A stretch of DNA of 64,000 nucleotides from Bacillus sp. EB106-08-02-XG196 (GCF_013396335.1 NZ_JABWSY010000016.1:62001-126000), one strand, 5' to 3'. Positions 47,453-56,188 are shown, numbered from the stretch's first letter. Program-made: numbers and translations. Notes: generated by a model not told the origin, from the letters alone.

Positions 47453-48580
47453 TCACTTATATTCTACTAATCGAAATTTATTTCTGCCTGCTAAAAGATA
47501 AGGCAATAAATCTTTTGCAAAGGGATGAACAAATCCAATCACATTGTGTTCAACAGATTGTCCTAAATCTTTCAATGAGATTTGTAATTCTCCTTCATAT
47601 TGAGCACTTCTATAATTTAATACAGAGATTGTAAACTTTCCTCTTGGTGCACAAAAGCAAGGAGGCACTTCCATTCCTCTCGTATCCGTCGCCCGAATGA
47701 GATTGGCAGGCTGATCAACTCTTGAAATTAGGATGGACTCTTGAATTTTCATTTTTGTATTTTGAGGAACAAACGGATTAAATACAACTGGAATCTCTAT
47801 ATAATCTTGCTTGTAACATCTTGCCATTTCGGCAAGCTCTGAAAGATCCGCAAACGAGTCACCAATTAGCACATCATCAAAACCATTTGCAAATAACTCT
47901 GACATTGCAATATGACAAGGCAAAAAGCGGTGTTTTTCAATCGTACAAACCCCATGACCTAAGTGGTGCAAATCTTTTGGCGAAAGTTGCGATGCAACAA
48001 ACCCTCCGACCGGCACACCGAATGATGCAAACAAGTTGTTAATTGGACGAATGTTCTCAAGAGACAATGCTGTATCGGGGAGCGGGAAAAAATTGTGACA
48101 GGCCGTTAGTTGATCAATATTTCCTTCTTTTTCTACCGTTTCTAAAAATTCACGACATTCACGCAAAGCGTTTCCATTCTGATTATCAGAAGAAGACATC
48201 GAAGCATTTACTTCTATTTGAATCCCCTGCTGATTTTTTGAAAGAAGTGCAATTTCTTCGCCCGTAAAACCTCCATCAATACGGAGTTTTGTGATGCCCA
48301 TCTTTTGTAACGCTGTAAGATCGGTCAATGTACAACCCAACTCATTGAAAACTTCATCATTCATATCAGCTGATACAGTCATACCAAGTTCTTTACAGTA
48401 ATTCAATATGTTATTCCAAGTGTTCGCATTTACATCCTCGGCACCTTCAAAACCATGATTATTTAAAATCAGTGAAACAAATACTTTTTTAAAACCAAAC
48501 GAATGGGCCTTTTCTAAATAATTTTTGATTTGATCTAAAGGATAAAAGTTAGGATACACACTAATTCCTATTTCTCGCAT
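47453..48580 (-). CDS. mupG: MupG-family 6-phospho-N-acetylmuramidase (DUF871, GH170)
   Basis: This 375-residue cytosolic protein has an N-terminal TIM-barrel region (starts EIGISVYPNFYPLDQ; KLRIDGGF near 115) and a smaller C-terminal beta domain with FCAPRGKFTISVLNYRSAQYEG. MupG of Staphylococcus aureus cleaves MurNAc-6-phosphate-GlcNAc after PTS import. Here it is flanked by a kinase (18-bp gap) and a nucleotidyltransferase, supporting a role in peptidoglycan sugar salvage. No murQ or murP sits beside it, so the substrate could be another phospho-disaccharide. Confidence 0.85.
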   Translation of the reverse strand: MREIGISVYPNFYPLDQIKNYLEKAHSFGFKKVFVSLILNNHGFEGAEDVNANTWNNILNYCKELGMTVSADMNDEVFNELGCTLTDLTALQKMGITKLRIDGGFTGEEIALLSKNQQGIQIEVNASMSSSDNQNGNALRECREFLETVEKEGNIDQLTACHNFFPLPDTALSLENIRPINNLFASFGVPVGGFVASQLSPKDLHHLGHGVCTIEKHRFLPCHIAMSELFANGFDDVLIGDSFADLSELAEMARCYKQDYIEIPVVFNPFVPQNTKMKIQESILISRVDQPANLIRATDTRGMEVPPCFCAPRGKFTISVLNYRSAQYEGELQISLKDLGQSVEHNVIGFVHPFAKDLLPYLLAGRNKFRLVEYK

Positions 48581-48598
48581 GTTACGTCACATTCCTTA

Positions 48599-49552
48599 CT
48601 ATTCTATATTTGTATTTACTTGTACCTGCGCACCAATAATGATGGCACCGAATACTGGATCATAAAGTGGTGTAGAAATCTCTACTTGTGGTAAAACCAC
48701 ATGTAACTTCTCTTTTAACGTGCCGAAATAATCTGTTGATTTCGTCAACAAACTGCCTGCAACAGAGAGACGGAAGTTTTCTGACCCCATTTGTCGACTG
48801 ATTCCAACGACTAAACGAACTAATTTCTCTAGCTCTGCTTCAACAATCGTACGAGCAGCTTCGTCTCCATTTGCCCATGCTTCTAGAATAATTGGCGTAC
48901 TTGAAGCTACCTTGTCAACTGGCAGCGTATCTTCCAAATATAATAAATCCATAAAATCTTCTGGAGAATTCAACTGAAAATGAGCAAGCAACTTTTCCGT
49001 AAAGGATGTAGGTGCAATAACTTTGTCGTACTCTTGCATTACGGCTGCAATCGCATGTCGACCAATTTGGAAACCACTTCCTTCATCACTTATCAATCCG
49101 CCCCATCCACCAGAGCGTACGATTTTTCCTTTTGAGTCAATTCCCACAACAATGGAACCTGTTCCTGCAATCATCAAAGCATCTTTTCGATCTCCATTGC
49201 CACCAACAAGTGCAATTTCTGCATCATTCACTACTTCTAGTCGGCAAGTGAATCCGCTTTCTTTTAATGCAGTCAGATAGATTTCGACATCCTTCGGTCT
49301 ATCTACACCTGCAGAACCTAATACGAGAATCGCATCATGCAGTTGCTCTTGAAAACAAGAGAATAAAGCTTCATAAATTTCGTGAAATACTGGTCTAAGT
49401 CCGTCTACGCCGATGTTATTATAATTTGACATCCCGAAATTTTGGTCAAATAGCGTTTCTCCATCTGGTCGTTCTTTGACCATGACTCTCGTTTTTGTCC
49501 CTCCGCCGTCCATTCCAATAATCAATCTATTACTCATTACCTGTCCATTCAT
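48599..49552 (-). CDS. BadF/BadG-family N-acetylhexosamine kinase
   Basis: This 317-residue ATP-dependent sugar kinase has an N-terminal phosphate loop GMDGGGTKTRV and the second ATPase motif AGTGSIVVG with GGWGGLISDEGSGFQIG (about 128-160). That combination marks GlcNAc/MurNAc kinases of the BadF family. AAAGG lies directly before the first ATG; a second in-frame ATG 5 codons later has a slightly better codon context, so the start is uncertain by 15 bases. It is the first gene of the operon and is preceded by the TTGGAAAAAATCCAA promoter. Confidence 0.87.
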   Translation of the reverse strand: MNGQVMSNRLIIGMDGGGTKTRVMVKERPDGETLFDQNFGMSNYNNIGVDGLRPVFHEIYEALFSCFQEQLHDAILVLGSAGVDRPKDVEIYLTALKESGFTCRLEVVNDAEIALVGGNGDRKDALMIAGTGSIVVGIDSKGKIVRSGGWGGLISDEGSGFQIGRHAIAAVMQEYDKVIAPTSFTEKLLAHFQLNSPEDFMDLLYLEDTLPVDKVASSTPIILEAWANGDEAARTIVEAELEKLVRLVVGISRQMGSENFRLSVAGSLLTKSTDYFGTLKEKLHVVLPQVEISTPLYDPVFGAIIIGAQVQVNTNIE

Positions 49553-49706
49553 CCTTTCATTAATAATTTATTTCTTTCTAAAAGCAAGATCTTGCGCCTT
49601 GATGGTTATAGTCAGATTTAAACAAAAAAATTGAAAAAGTTAGAACATCAAAAAACACAACTATGTTAATCATCTAATAAACCTAGATACTACTCTAGTT
49701 TATTTA

Positions 49707-49751
49707 AGTATACTTACCACCCAATACATTAAACAGTTGGATTTTTTCCAA
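49707..49751 (-). promoter_or_regulatory. Promoter and operator of the kinase-mupG operon
   Basis: Minus-strand reading: palindrome TTGGAAAAAATCCAA (49737-49751), -35 CTGTTT (49731-49736), 18-bp spacer, -10 TATACT (49707-49712). The poor -35 with a flush palindrome suggests an activator site, probably for the LicR-type regulator encoded downstream. Confidence 0.6.
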
Positions 49752-49792
49752 CTTATTTTGAAATATTATTAGTCATATACCCAGTAGTTTAA

Positions 49793-49945
49793 GGGAAAGG
49801 GATCGACACGACCGAAAAACAGAAAAATCGGCTCAAAGAGCCTTACTTTTCGTCGAAAGATACCAAAGGGACCGGTCTAGGTATGCTGATTGTTTACCGA
49901 ATTGATGATACAATGCAAAATTTGATTGCTTTAAGGAATACTTAA
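49793..49945 (+). pseudogene. Histidine kinase remnant (C-terminal ATPase lid)
   Basis: A 50-codon open stretch reads GKGIDTTEKQ, then EPYFSSKDTKGTGLGM and LIVYRI, followed by a stop. This is the G1-F-G2 part of a HATPase_c domain as in sporulation-type kinases (GKGI...PF.T.K..GTGLGL). An in-frame TAA sits just before it and there is no start, HisKA domain or N box, so the rest has been lost. It lies in the 560-bp gap between the sugar operon and the orphan HTH gene; nothing else coding is seen there. Confidence 0.7.
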
Positions 49946-50112
49946 GAACCTATTAAGATATCTGGAATTTAATTACTGTACCAGACCATGTTAAAATTTT
50001 CACTGTCAAGCGGGCAGTTCAGATTATAGTTGTTTTTTTTAATGGGAGTTACTAATTCGCATGCAAGTTGTTTTTATATAAGGAAATTTTAAATTAGAAC
50101 AAGGAGGCTCCT

Positions 50113-50598
50113 ATGACTAGAAGCACAAAAAGAACTCCTGAATTAATAAAAGAAGTTGGTTACTTTTATTATGACAAGAAGTTAAGTATCAAAGAAGTCG
50201 CTCAAAGATTAAATATAGGACAAACGATGACATTAAAAATTTTGAACCAAAATTTAGACGGTAGTCGAAACCCTAAAGAAGCAGCAAAATTAAGAATGAA
50301 AAAATACGGTAATCCCAAACTTACCCCTATCCAATTAGATCATTTGCGTAACAAAATTAGAGTTCGTGGTTTTAAAGAGGAATGGAAAAAACAAATTTCG
50401 CTGAAAAATCGCGGCGAAGGTAATAAACGAGCAAAATTAACCGACCAAACAGTGATGGCCATAAGAAATGAGTATGAAGAAGCTATAAAGCAAGGAAGGC
50501 AAAAAACAGCAACTCAGTATGAATTAGCAGAAAAATACAATATTAAACGACCTACTGTTTCCGATATAGTACTTTGTAAAAAGTGGAAACATATTTAA
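50113..50598 (+). CDS. Orphan HTH DNA-binding protein, NUMOD/homing-endonuclease-like
   Basis: This 161-residue basic protein has two helix-turn-helix segments, one near 10-45 (LSIKEVAQRLNIGQTMTLKIL) and one near 130-158 (TQYELAEKYNIKRPTVSDIV, ending KKWKHI). Between them is a Lys/Arg-rich stretch (WKKQISLKNRGEGNKRAKLT) resembling NUMOD modules of phage HNH endonucleases. No HNH or GIY-YIG catalytic domain is present, so it may be the DNA-binding remainder of such an enzyme or a stand-alone regulator. Strong RBS AAGGAGG. Isolated, with no operon partner. Confidence 0.65.
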   Translation: MTRSTKRTPELIKEVGYFYYDKKLSIKEVAQRLNIGQTMTLKILNQNLDGSRNPKEAAKLRMKKYGNPKLTPIQLDHLRNKIRVRGFKEEWKKQISLKNRGEGNKRAKLTDQTVMAIRNEYEEAIKQGRQKTATQYELAEKYNIKRPTVSDIVLCKKWKHI

Positions 50599-50673
50599 AG
50601 AAAATGAAATACAAAAATGTTTCTAATAAAAAAATGAAACCGCCAACTTTGGAGATTTTGGTATTTAAGGCGT

Positions 50674-50705
50674 AAAAAACGATATGATTGAAAAATCATA
50701 TCGTT
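50674..50705 (-). terminator. Terminator of the SUV3-like helicase
   Basis: AACGATATGATT / AATCATATCGTT perfect 12-bp stem followed by TTTTTTACG on the minus strand. The stem overlaps the helicase stop codon. Confidence 0.8.
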
Positions 50706-53280
50706 AAAAATCATCACCATATCGAGTTCTTCTATATTTAGCACTATGGCAGGCGTCACAGTTTGGAAACGAGTGATCCCAAGCAAGGTTTTTTCCACAG
50801 TTTTTGCATTTTTTTACAAAATTTTTGATATCTGTTTTTAATTTATCTTGAACTTTGTCGCTCATTTCCTCACGAAGCCGTTCCCAATAAATAGCCTCCG
50901 TCCGTTCTCCTAACCGATACAGAAAGAGCAGATGCAAACCAAGCGCTTTATACGCTAACTCGAGATCCTCCAAGCTTCGTTCCTTATATGGCGGTTCCGG
51001 AAGAGGAGTACCTTGAATAATTGCATACATCGTATCTTCCCATTGTCTTGTTAAAGCCTGTTCATTTTTCGAAAAAGGAAGATGTAAAAACCCATATAAG
51101 TCCATCAAAGGTAAGCGTGCTTCAATTTCTGTCCCGGCAATCAGGTTGTAAAGTGACCGTTCCTCAGCTAATGAAGCTTTCTTCGTTCCTGGCGGGCTGT
51201 TGAATTTCCCCCAGAGCTCAAAGAATGTTCCTAAATCCCGGTAATATCGCTGGAACCGCTCAAACACCGAGTTAGTTGGTGCAATCGCAAAGGTATGAAC
51301 AGGCTCATCCTCTTGAATAAGCAATTTCTTCATCATCCTAATGTCTTTTGTGAAAGCAACCTTCCCAACATCATAAATCCCTTTACGGCCGGCACGACCG
51401 GCAATTTGCTTTACCTCCTGGGAGGTTAACAGCCGTCTTCTCGTACCATCAAATTTCTCATTTTCCAAAAACACAATCCGGCGAATCGGTAAATTTAAGC
51501 CCATTCCAATTGCATCCGTTGCAACAATTACCTTTGTTTTGCCGCTGTTAAATTGCTCAATTTGTTTTTTCCTAGTTTCAGGTGGCATGCTGCCGTAAAT
51601 CATACTGACAGTATGCCCGTCACTTTGGAGACGAGAAGCTGTTTCAAGCACCCGTCTTCTTGAAAAACAAATCAGCGCATCCCCTTTTTTTACATGTTTA
51701 ATATGGAATTCCTTTGATTCCACTTCAAGAGGAATATCACGGCTATATTCGTGGATGACAATATCCGATTCTCCTAACAGCTGCAAAAGCATCGGTTTCG
51801 AGTTCCTGCTCCCGATAATATGTACTTCTCTTGCATTTGCTTTGGTTATCGCCTTATACCACGAAAAACCACGATCCTTGTCTGTAATCATTTGTGCTTC
51901 ATCAATGACGACGACATCATAGTTTTCTTTTTCATGAAACATCTCCACCGTACATGAAAAATGGTTCGCGCCAGGAACGATTTTTTCTTCTTCGCCTGTT
52001 TTTAACGAGCAGGGTGTTCCTTCAGCATTTAACTTATCATAAACCTCCAGCGCTAATAGCCTAAGTGGAGCTAGATATAAACCACTGTGTGCTTCTTTCA
52101 TTCGCTCGAGGGCATGGTGTGTTTTCCCGGTATTTGTTTCCCCAATATGAAGGACATATCGAACCCGTTTTCCAAACGATGGATTGTATTCCTTGCCGAA
52201 GATATCCTCCATCATTCGTTCTTCTTCTTGTCTTTTTCGTTGTAATTCTGCCTCTTCCTCCGCCTTCTTACGTTCTCTTTCAGCAAAGTCCTTTTCAAAA
52301 ATTTGCTGATGAAGTGAAAGGTCAAATGGTATATCAGGAATTTTCAAGAGGTCAGAAAGGTATTCGTCTTGAATATCTTCAATAAAATAGTCTTCAACCT
52401 CATAAAGAAGCTGTGTCAAACTACCCTTAATGAAAGAGGGAGTAAGTTTTTCACCAAATGTTTCTTGGAACTGTTCCTTTATTCCATCTGGAAGATTCTC
52501 TAGAACCCTTTCCGGAATCAGTTCTGACAGATAATCTGAAATTAAGCTTTCGTAAACAAAAAAGTAGGTTTGATATTCATATAAACTTCTTCCCCAATTT
52601 ACAGTTTTATGAATATCCCCTGTCAGTTCCTCAAAAAACTTTGCGACCGTTGTGTATGATTCGGGGTTAAAATGACCTTCGTCCTCCAATTTCTCTTCCA
52701 GCGCAAAGGTATCAACATTTTTAAATTTCACATTGTTCTTGATGTCTGCAGCTAATTGCTTGGCCGTAAAATGCCGAACATATAGATAAACTTGAGCATA
52801 ATCCTTCTCAAGCATATCACCCGCAGTCTCTTCTATCATTGCTCGAATACGATGTCGCACTTCCTCAAGACGGGTGACTTCTTGTCTTTTTATAAAATCA
52901 GCTTTTGCCTGCTGATATCGTTGTTCCCATTCCTCTTCTTTATCTGCAAAGGTTTCCTTGGTCCATTTCAATACATGAAAAGGCTGATAATCTCTCATTT
53001 CATCCCGAAAAAGTTTATTAATCAGCTTGCGGTCCACTCCCTGTACCTCAAACCCTTTTTCCCGCAAAAACTCTTTTTTCTCATTCTTTGGGACATCATT
53101 GGTGACCTTATTCAACCAGACATTGACCCAAATTTGCTCCAGATAATGCCCACGATCGGTTAAATATTGGCTAAAAGAAGGCAGACTCTCTTTTGTCTCT
53201 AAGTAATAGTTCATATCTTCCATTACTTTATTCTTCGTATGTTCAATCGCTTGAGGGTAAATAGCGGTTAATTTACTCAA
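50704..53280 (-). CDS. SUV3-like superfamily II helicase
   Basis: The 858-residue ATPase has a roughly 375-residue N-terminal extension with a Glu/Lys-rich coiled coil (about 335-360) and then a Ski2/SUV3-type helicase core. Motif I is GETNTGKT, motif II VIDEAQM, motif V TDAIGMGLNLP and motif VI QIAGRAGRKG. The C terminus has a CxxC...CxxC zinc ribbon (CKNCGKN...CDACH). SUV3 in mitochondria unwinds RNA for decay; bacterial members are poorly characterised. The gene stands alone with a terminator overlapping its stop codon. RBS is GGGGGG-type upstream of the ATG at 53280. Confidence 0.85.
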   Translation of the reverse strand: MSKLTAIYPQAIEHTKNKVMEDMNYYLETKESLPSFSQYLTDRGHYLEQIWVNVWLNKVTNDVPKNEKKEFLREKGFEVQGVDRKLINKLFRDEMRDYQPFHVLKWTKETFADKEEEWEQRYQQAKADFIKRQEVTRLEEVRHRIRAMIEETAGDMLEKDYAQVYLYVRHFTAKQLAADIKNNVKFKNVDTFALEEKLEDEGHFNPESYTTVAKFFEELTGDIHKTVNWGRSLYEYQTYFFVYESLISDYLSELIPERVLENLPDGIKEQFQETFGEKLTPSFIKGSLTQLLYEVEDYFIEDIQDEYLSDLLKIPDIPFDLSLHQQIFEKDFAERERKKAEEEAELQRKRQEEERMMEDIFGKEYNPSFGKRVRYVLHIGETNTGKTHHALERMKEAHSGLYLAPLRLLALEVYDKLNAEGTPCSLKTGEEEKIVPGANHFSCTVEMFHEKENYDVVVIDEAQMITDKDRGFSWYKAITKANAREVHIIGSRNSKPMLLQLLGESDIVIHEYSRDIPLEVESKEFHIKHVKKGDALICFSRRRVLETASRLQSDGHTVSMIYGSMPPETRKKQIEQFNSGKTKVIVATDAIGMGLNLPIRRIVFLENEKFDGTRRRLLTSQEVKQIAGRAGRKGIYDVGKVAFTKDIRMMKKLLIQEDEPVHTFAIAPTNSVFERFQRYYRDLGTFFELWGKFNSPPGTKKASLAEERSLYNLIAGTEIEARLPLMDLYGFLHLPFSKNEQALTRQWEDTMYAIIQGTPLPEPPYKERSLEDLELAYKALGLHLLFLYRLGERTEAIYWERLREEMSDKVQDKLKTDIKNFVKKCKNCGKNLAWDHSFPNCDACHSAKYRRTRYGDDF

Positions 53281-53321
53281 ATTTTACCCCCCTTTCATAT
53301 TTTTGGTAATTCTAGTATATC

Positions 53322-53356
53322 AAAAAACAAGAAACCGAACGAGTATTCGATTTCTA
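53322..53356 (-). terminator. Terminator of the YbxH-like gene
   Basis: AGAAATCGAA / TTCGGTTTCT stem (one wobble) followed by TGTTTTTTG on the minus strand, starting at the stop codon. Confidence 0.65.
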
Positions 53357-53545
53357 AATTTGACGGCGGTCGCAGTATTGATCCACCAAGTCCTCTATTT
53401 GATCTAGTTCAGGAAAATCCCCTGAAAACTGAAATTTGATTTCTTCTATTAAACGATCCTTGTTATAGACATGAATCGCCCCATTTTGATGGCTGACACT
53501 ATATTCAGGTACAAAGCGAAATCCGTTTAGTTCAATGGCTCCCAT
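53354..53545 (-). CDS. Small YbxH-like protein
   Basis: This 63-residue protein beginning MGAIELNGFRFVPEYSVSHQ is acidic, with no signal or membrane segment. Length and start resemble the uncharacterised Bacillus YbxH family. I chose the ATG at 53545 because AAGGAG lies 7-8 bases upstream; the longer frame has no RBS. Function unknown. Confidence 0.7.
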   Translation of the reverse strand: MGAIELNGFRFVPEYSVSHQNGAIHVYNKDRLIEEIKFQFSGDFPELDQIEDLVDQYCDRRQI

Positions 53546-53697
53546 AATAATCTCCTTTTTTGAGTTTTTTTTAGTATTTACTATTATCCAGTCGTTAATC
53601 TCCAAAAAGAATCTCCACAATCCATATTTGGTACTAATAGAAAAGTTTTAGTCATATTCTTTTAGGAAAAATGCATTTAGAAGGGGTGAAAAAATAG

Positions 53698-55101
53698 GTG
53701 GTTAACGTTCGTTTGCGGCCCGTTGTAAGTAAGATAAATTTACCCACTGTTTTAAAAACAGCCATACTGCCTGGTGACTCAATGGAAAGATTATTTATTG
53801 CAACCCAGCTAGGAGAGATCTTTTACATAGGAAACTCAAGTTTAAAGACATTTTTAGATATTCGTCCGCGGATCATTAAACTAGGTGCTTCTGGTGGTTA
53901 TGATGAACGGGGATTGCTAGGACTGGCATTTCATCCTCAATTTAATTTTAACGGTCTATTTTATCTTCACTATTCAATTGCTGGATCACAAGGTCTAGGT
54001 GCTCTTTCTGAAGATTTTATGCCTAACCCATGTGATCCTAAAACCTTAAACCTAAGATGGACAAATAGAGAAACTCAATTTGATCATATTGATACTGTTG
54101 AAGAATGGATTTTACAAACAAATGGCCAGCCTCAAAAACGCCGGACATTGCTTAACTTAAGAAGACCATTTATGAATCATAATGGTGTCAATAGCTTAAA
54201 CTTTTCCCCTGAAACAGGAAAACTTGTTTTAACAACTGGTGATGGTGGATCAGGCTACGATCCCTTTAATTTAAGTCAGGACGATATGGAAATTGCCGGT
54301 AAAATAATTGAAATTGACGTGGCTAAGGATGCCTTAATAGCTAATCCACCCGTGGTCACACGCTTTAATGAACTTCCAGTACCTATACAGGAAATGCTTA
54401 CGGTAATCGCTAAAGGTGTTCGCAATATACCAGGCATTTCCTATCAAAGGTTTTATCATCAATATATCAAATATGTGGGAAATGTCGGACAGGATTTGGA
54501 AGAGGCAATTTTTTCATTCATACAGTATAAACCAATACCTGTGACTCAGCTTATTCAAGCTTCATTCATGAATTCCGAACCTGCCCAAGAAGGATTTATT
54601 AACTTTGGCTGGCGAGGGTGGGAAGGTGCTTTTCCAACCTCGATGATGAGGGGCTGCTCCGCAAATCCAAGTTTAGATGAGAAAACCATTGTTTTTTACA
54701 ATGAAGCTATAAAAACTTCAGCAAGACGTCTTCCACCTTTAACTAGTTATTTTCATAAGGATCCACGACCCAATAAGTTTAGTGGAACGGCACTTACAGG
54801 AGTGCAAGCTTATATGGGGAATAGTATACCTGGTTTAACCGGAAGCGTTGTGTTTACTGATCTTGCCCGGAAAGAATCCCAACCTCAGGTTAGAGGGGCT
54901 ATAGCTTTCACTACTGTAAAACCAGATGGTAAATATAATGATTTTAGTGTCATTACACCCAATTATGATTTTGGGTCTCAATCCGCTTATTATGTTAATT
55001 TGGGAAGTAATCTGGATCAAACCAGACTATATTTAGGAGTTTATGGATCTATGAAGGTGACTGATCTTAACCAAGGTACTGTTTTTGAAATTGTTCCATG
55101 A
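53698..55101 (+). CDS. Glucose/sorbosone dehydrogenase-family (PQQ-type beta-propeller) protein
   Basis: The 467-residue protein starts at a GTG after AAGGGGTG. It has the blade motifs of the GSDH family: GLLGLAFHPQF near 80, FMNHNGVNSLNFSP near 155, LTTGDGGSG near 175, and INFGWRGWEGAFP near 300. Family members oxidise sugars using PQQ with a calcium ion. I see no signal peptide, so it would be cytosolic or released by another route, which is unusual for this family. A roughly 60-residue insertion (about 215-285) separates blades. Monocistronic with a strong terminator. Enzymatic activity is inferred. Confidence 0.82.
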   Translation: MVNVRLRPVVSKINLPTVLKTAILPGDSMERLFIATQLGEIFYIGNSSLKTFLDIRPRIIKLGASGGYDERGLLGLAFHPQFNFNGLFYLHYSIAGSQGLGALSEDFMPNPCDPKTLNLRWTNRETQFDHIDTVEEWILQTNGQPQKRRTLLNLRRPFMNHNGVNSLNFSPETGKLVLTTGDGGSGYDPFNLSQDDMEIAGKIIEIDVAKDALIANPPVVTRFNELPVPIQEMLTVIAKGVRNIPGISYQRFYHQYIKYVGNVGQDLEEAIFSFIQYKPIPVTQLIQASFMNSEPAQEGFINFGWRGWEGAFPTSMMRGCSANPSLDEKTIVFYNEAIKTSARRLPPLTSYFHKDPRPNKFSGTALTGVQAYMGNSIPGLTGSVVFTDLARKESQPQVRGAIAFTTVKPDGKYNDFSVITPNYDFGSQSAYYVNLGSNLDQTRLYLGVYGSMKVTDLNQGTVFEIVP

Positions 55102-55102
55102 T

Positions 55103-55146
55103 AAAACAAACAAGAGAGCAATAAACGCTCCCTTGTTTGTTTTTTA
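55103..55146 (+). terminator. Terminator of the GSDH-family gene
   Basis: AAACAAACAAG.GAGC / GCTC.CTTGTTTGTTT stem with T-run TTTTTT; probably also serves the converging DUF4822 gene. Confidence 0.8.
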
Positions 55147-55175
55147 CTATTTCCTTCACGGATGTCAAATTGTGT

Positions 55176-56138
55176 TTAAAATTTAGTGAATTTCAGTTTG
55201 AAATCACCTTTATATGGAATATGTTCAACAGTTATCGTTATGTCTTTACCATCTTTATCTTTACCATTTCGTTTATAGGTGAATTTATTTTCATTCAGCT
55301 CTGTAAGTTCAAGAACTGCACCATACTTCATCCCCAGTGAAACATGGGCTCTTATCTTATTCCCATGCACAACATCATAATAGCCGTAATCACCGCGGCT
55401 TTTTCCTGTTTTCGCATCAAAAAATTCATATTTATTTGTCTTAAAATCATATTTAGCAAGACCCAAATAATTTTGGTTATAAGCTGATACATCATTGCCG
55501 TTTTCATCTAATGCCACTGTCCCTTGCCAAAGGGTGTCAGATAAAATTTTATCTCCATCTTTGTCTGTAACAATTTCTCCAGTTTTTGTTTCCAATGTCT
55601 TATCGGGTTCCGTAAAGGTAAGTTCTGTTTCTTTATATGGAATATGATCAACAAATACCTCTACTTCGTTCCCTTGCGCATCTTTTCCCATTCTTTTATA
55701 AGTAAACATATCTTTATTGAGTTCTGTTATTTCAACGACTGCTTGGTAGCCCATTGATTCCGAAATTAATACTCTACTCTTTCCATCGTTGGTGATAAAG
55801 AAAGTTCCTTTATCGCCACGGCTGTTTTTTGTCGTTTTATCAAAAAATTCGTATCTCGCTGTTTTATCATCATATTTCGCTAGACCAATAAAGTTTACGT
55901 TCTCTTTCGTTAAATCATTTTTATCTTTATCATAAACTTTTGTACCCTGCCAATTTGTGTTACTAAGTATTTTAGCGAATTCCTGACCTTTTGTCGCCTT
56001 GTCTTGCTTCTTATTCATATTTTCTGTTTGCTCTGCCTTCACTTCACTCGATTTTACAAGTGTGGTTGTGCCGAATCCTGCCAGCACTAGGGTTAATCCA
56101 AGTAGTATAGCTGGTACTGCTTTTGTTTTTTTATTCAT
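55176..56138 (-). CDS. Secreted protein with two DUF4822-type repeats
   Basis: The 320-residue protein has a signal peptide or lipoprotein-like N terminus (hydrophobic 8-28) and a Lys/Gln-rich linker. Two tandem repeats of about 130 residues follow (about 52-175 and 195-318), each with LSxTxWQGT, N(F/Y)xGLAKYD, YEFFD, SRGDxG and IPYK. The repeats match the DUF4822 family, of unknown function and common in Firmicutes surface proteins. RBS AAGAGGAGA. It lies downstream of the ankyrin lipoprotein, same strand, 50 bp apart, and the two are probably cotranscribed. Confidence 0.82.
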   Translation of the reverse strand: MNKKTKAVPAILLGLTLVLAGFGTTTLVKSSEVKAEQTENMNKKQDKATKGQEFAKILSNTNWQGTKVYDKDKNDLTKENVNFIGLAKYDDKTARYEFFDKTTKNSRGDKGTFFITNDGKSRVLISESMGYQAVVEITELNKDMFTYKRMGKDAQGNEVEVFVDHIPYKETELTFTEPDKTLETKTGEIVTDKDGDKILSDTLWQGTVALDENGNDVSAYNQNYLGLAKYDFKTNKYEFFDAKTGKSRGDYGYYDVVHGNKIRAHVSLGMKYGAVLELTELNENKFTYKRNGKDKDGKDITITVEHIPYKGDFKLKFTKF

Positions 56139-56188
56139 TTTATCGTCTCCTCTTATTTTGTTTCTTATTGGAATGGACTTCGACCTGA

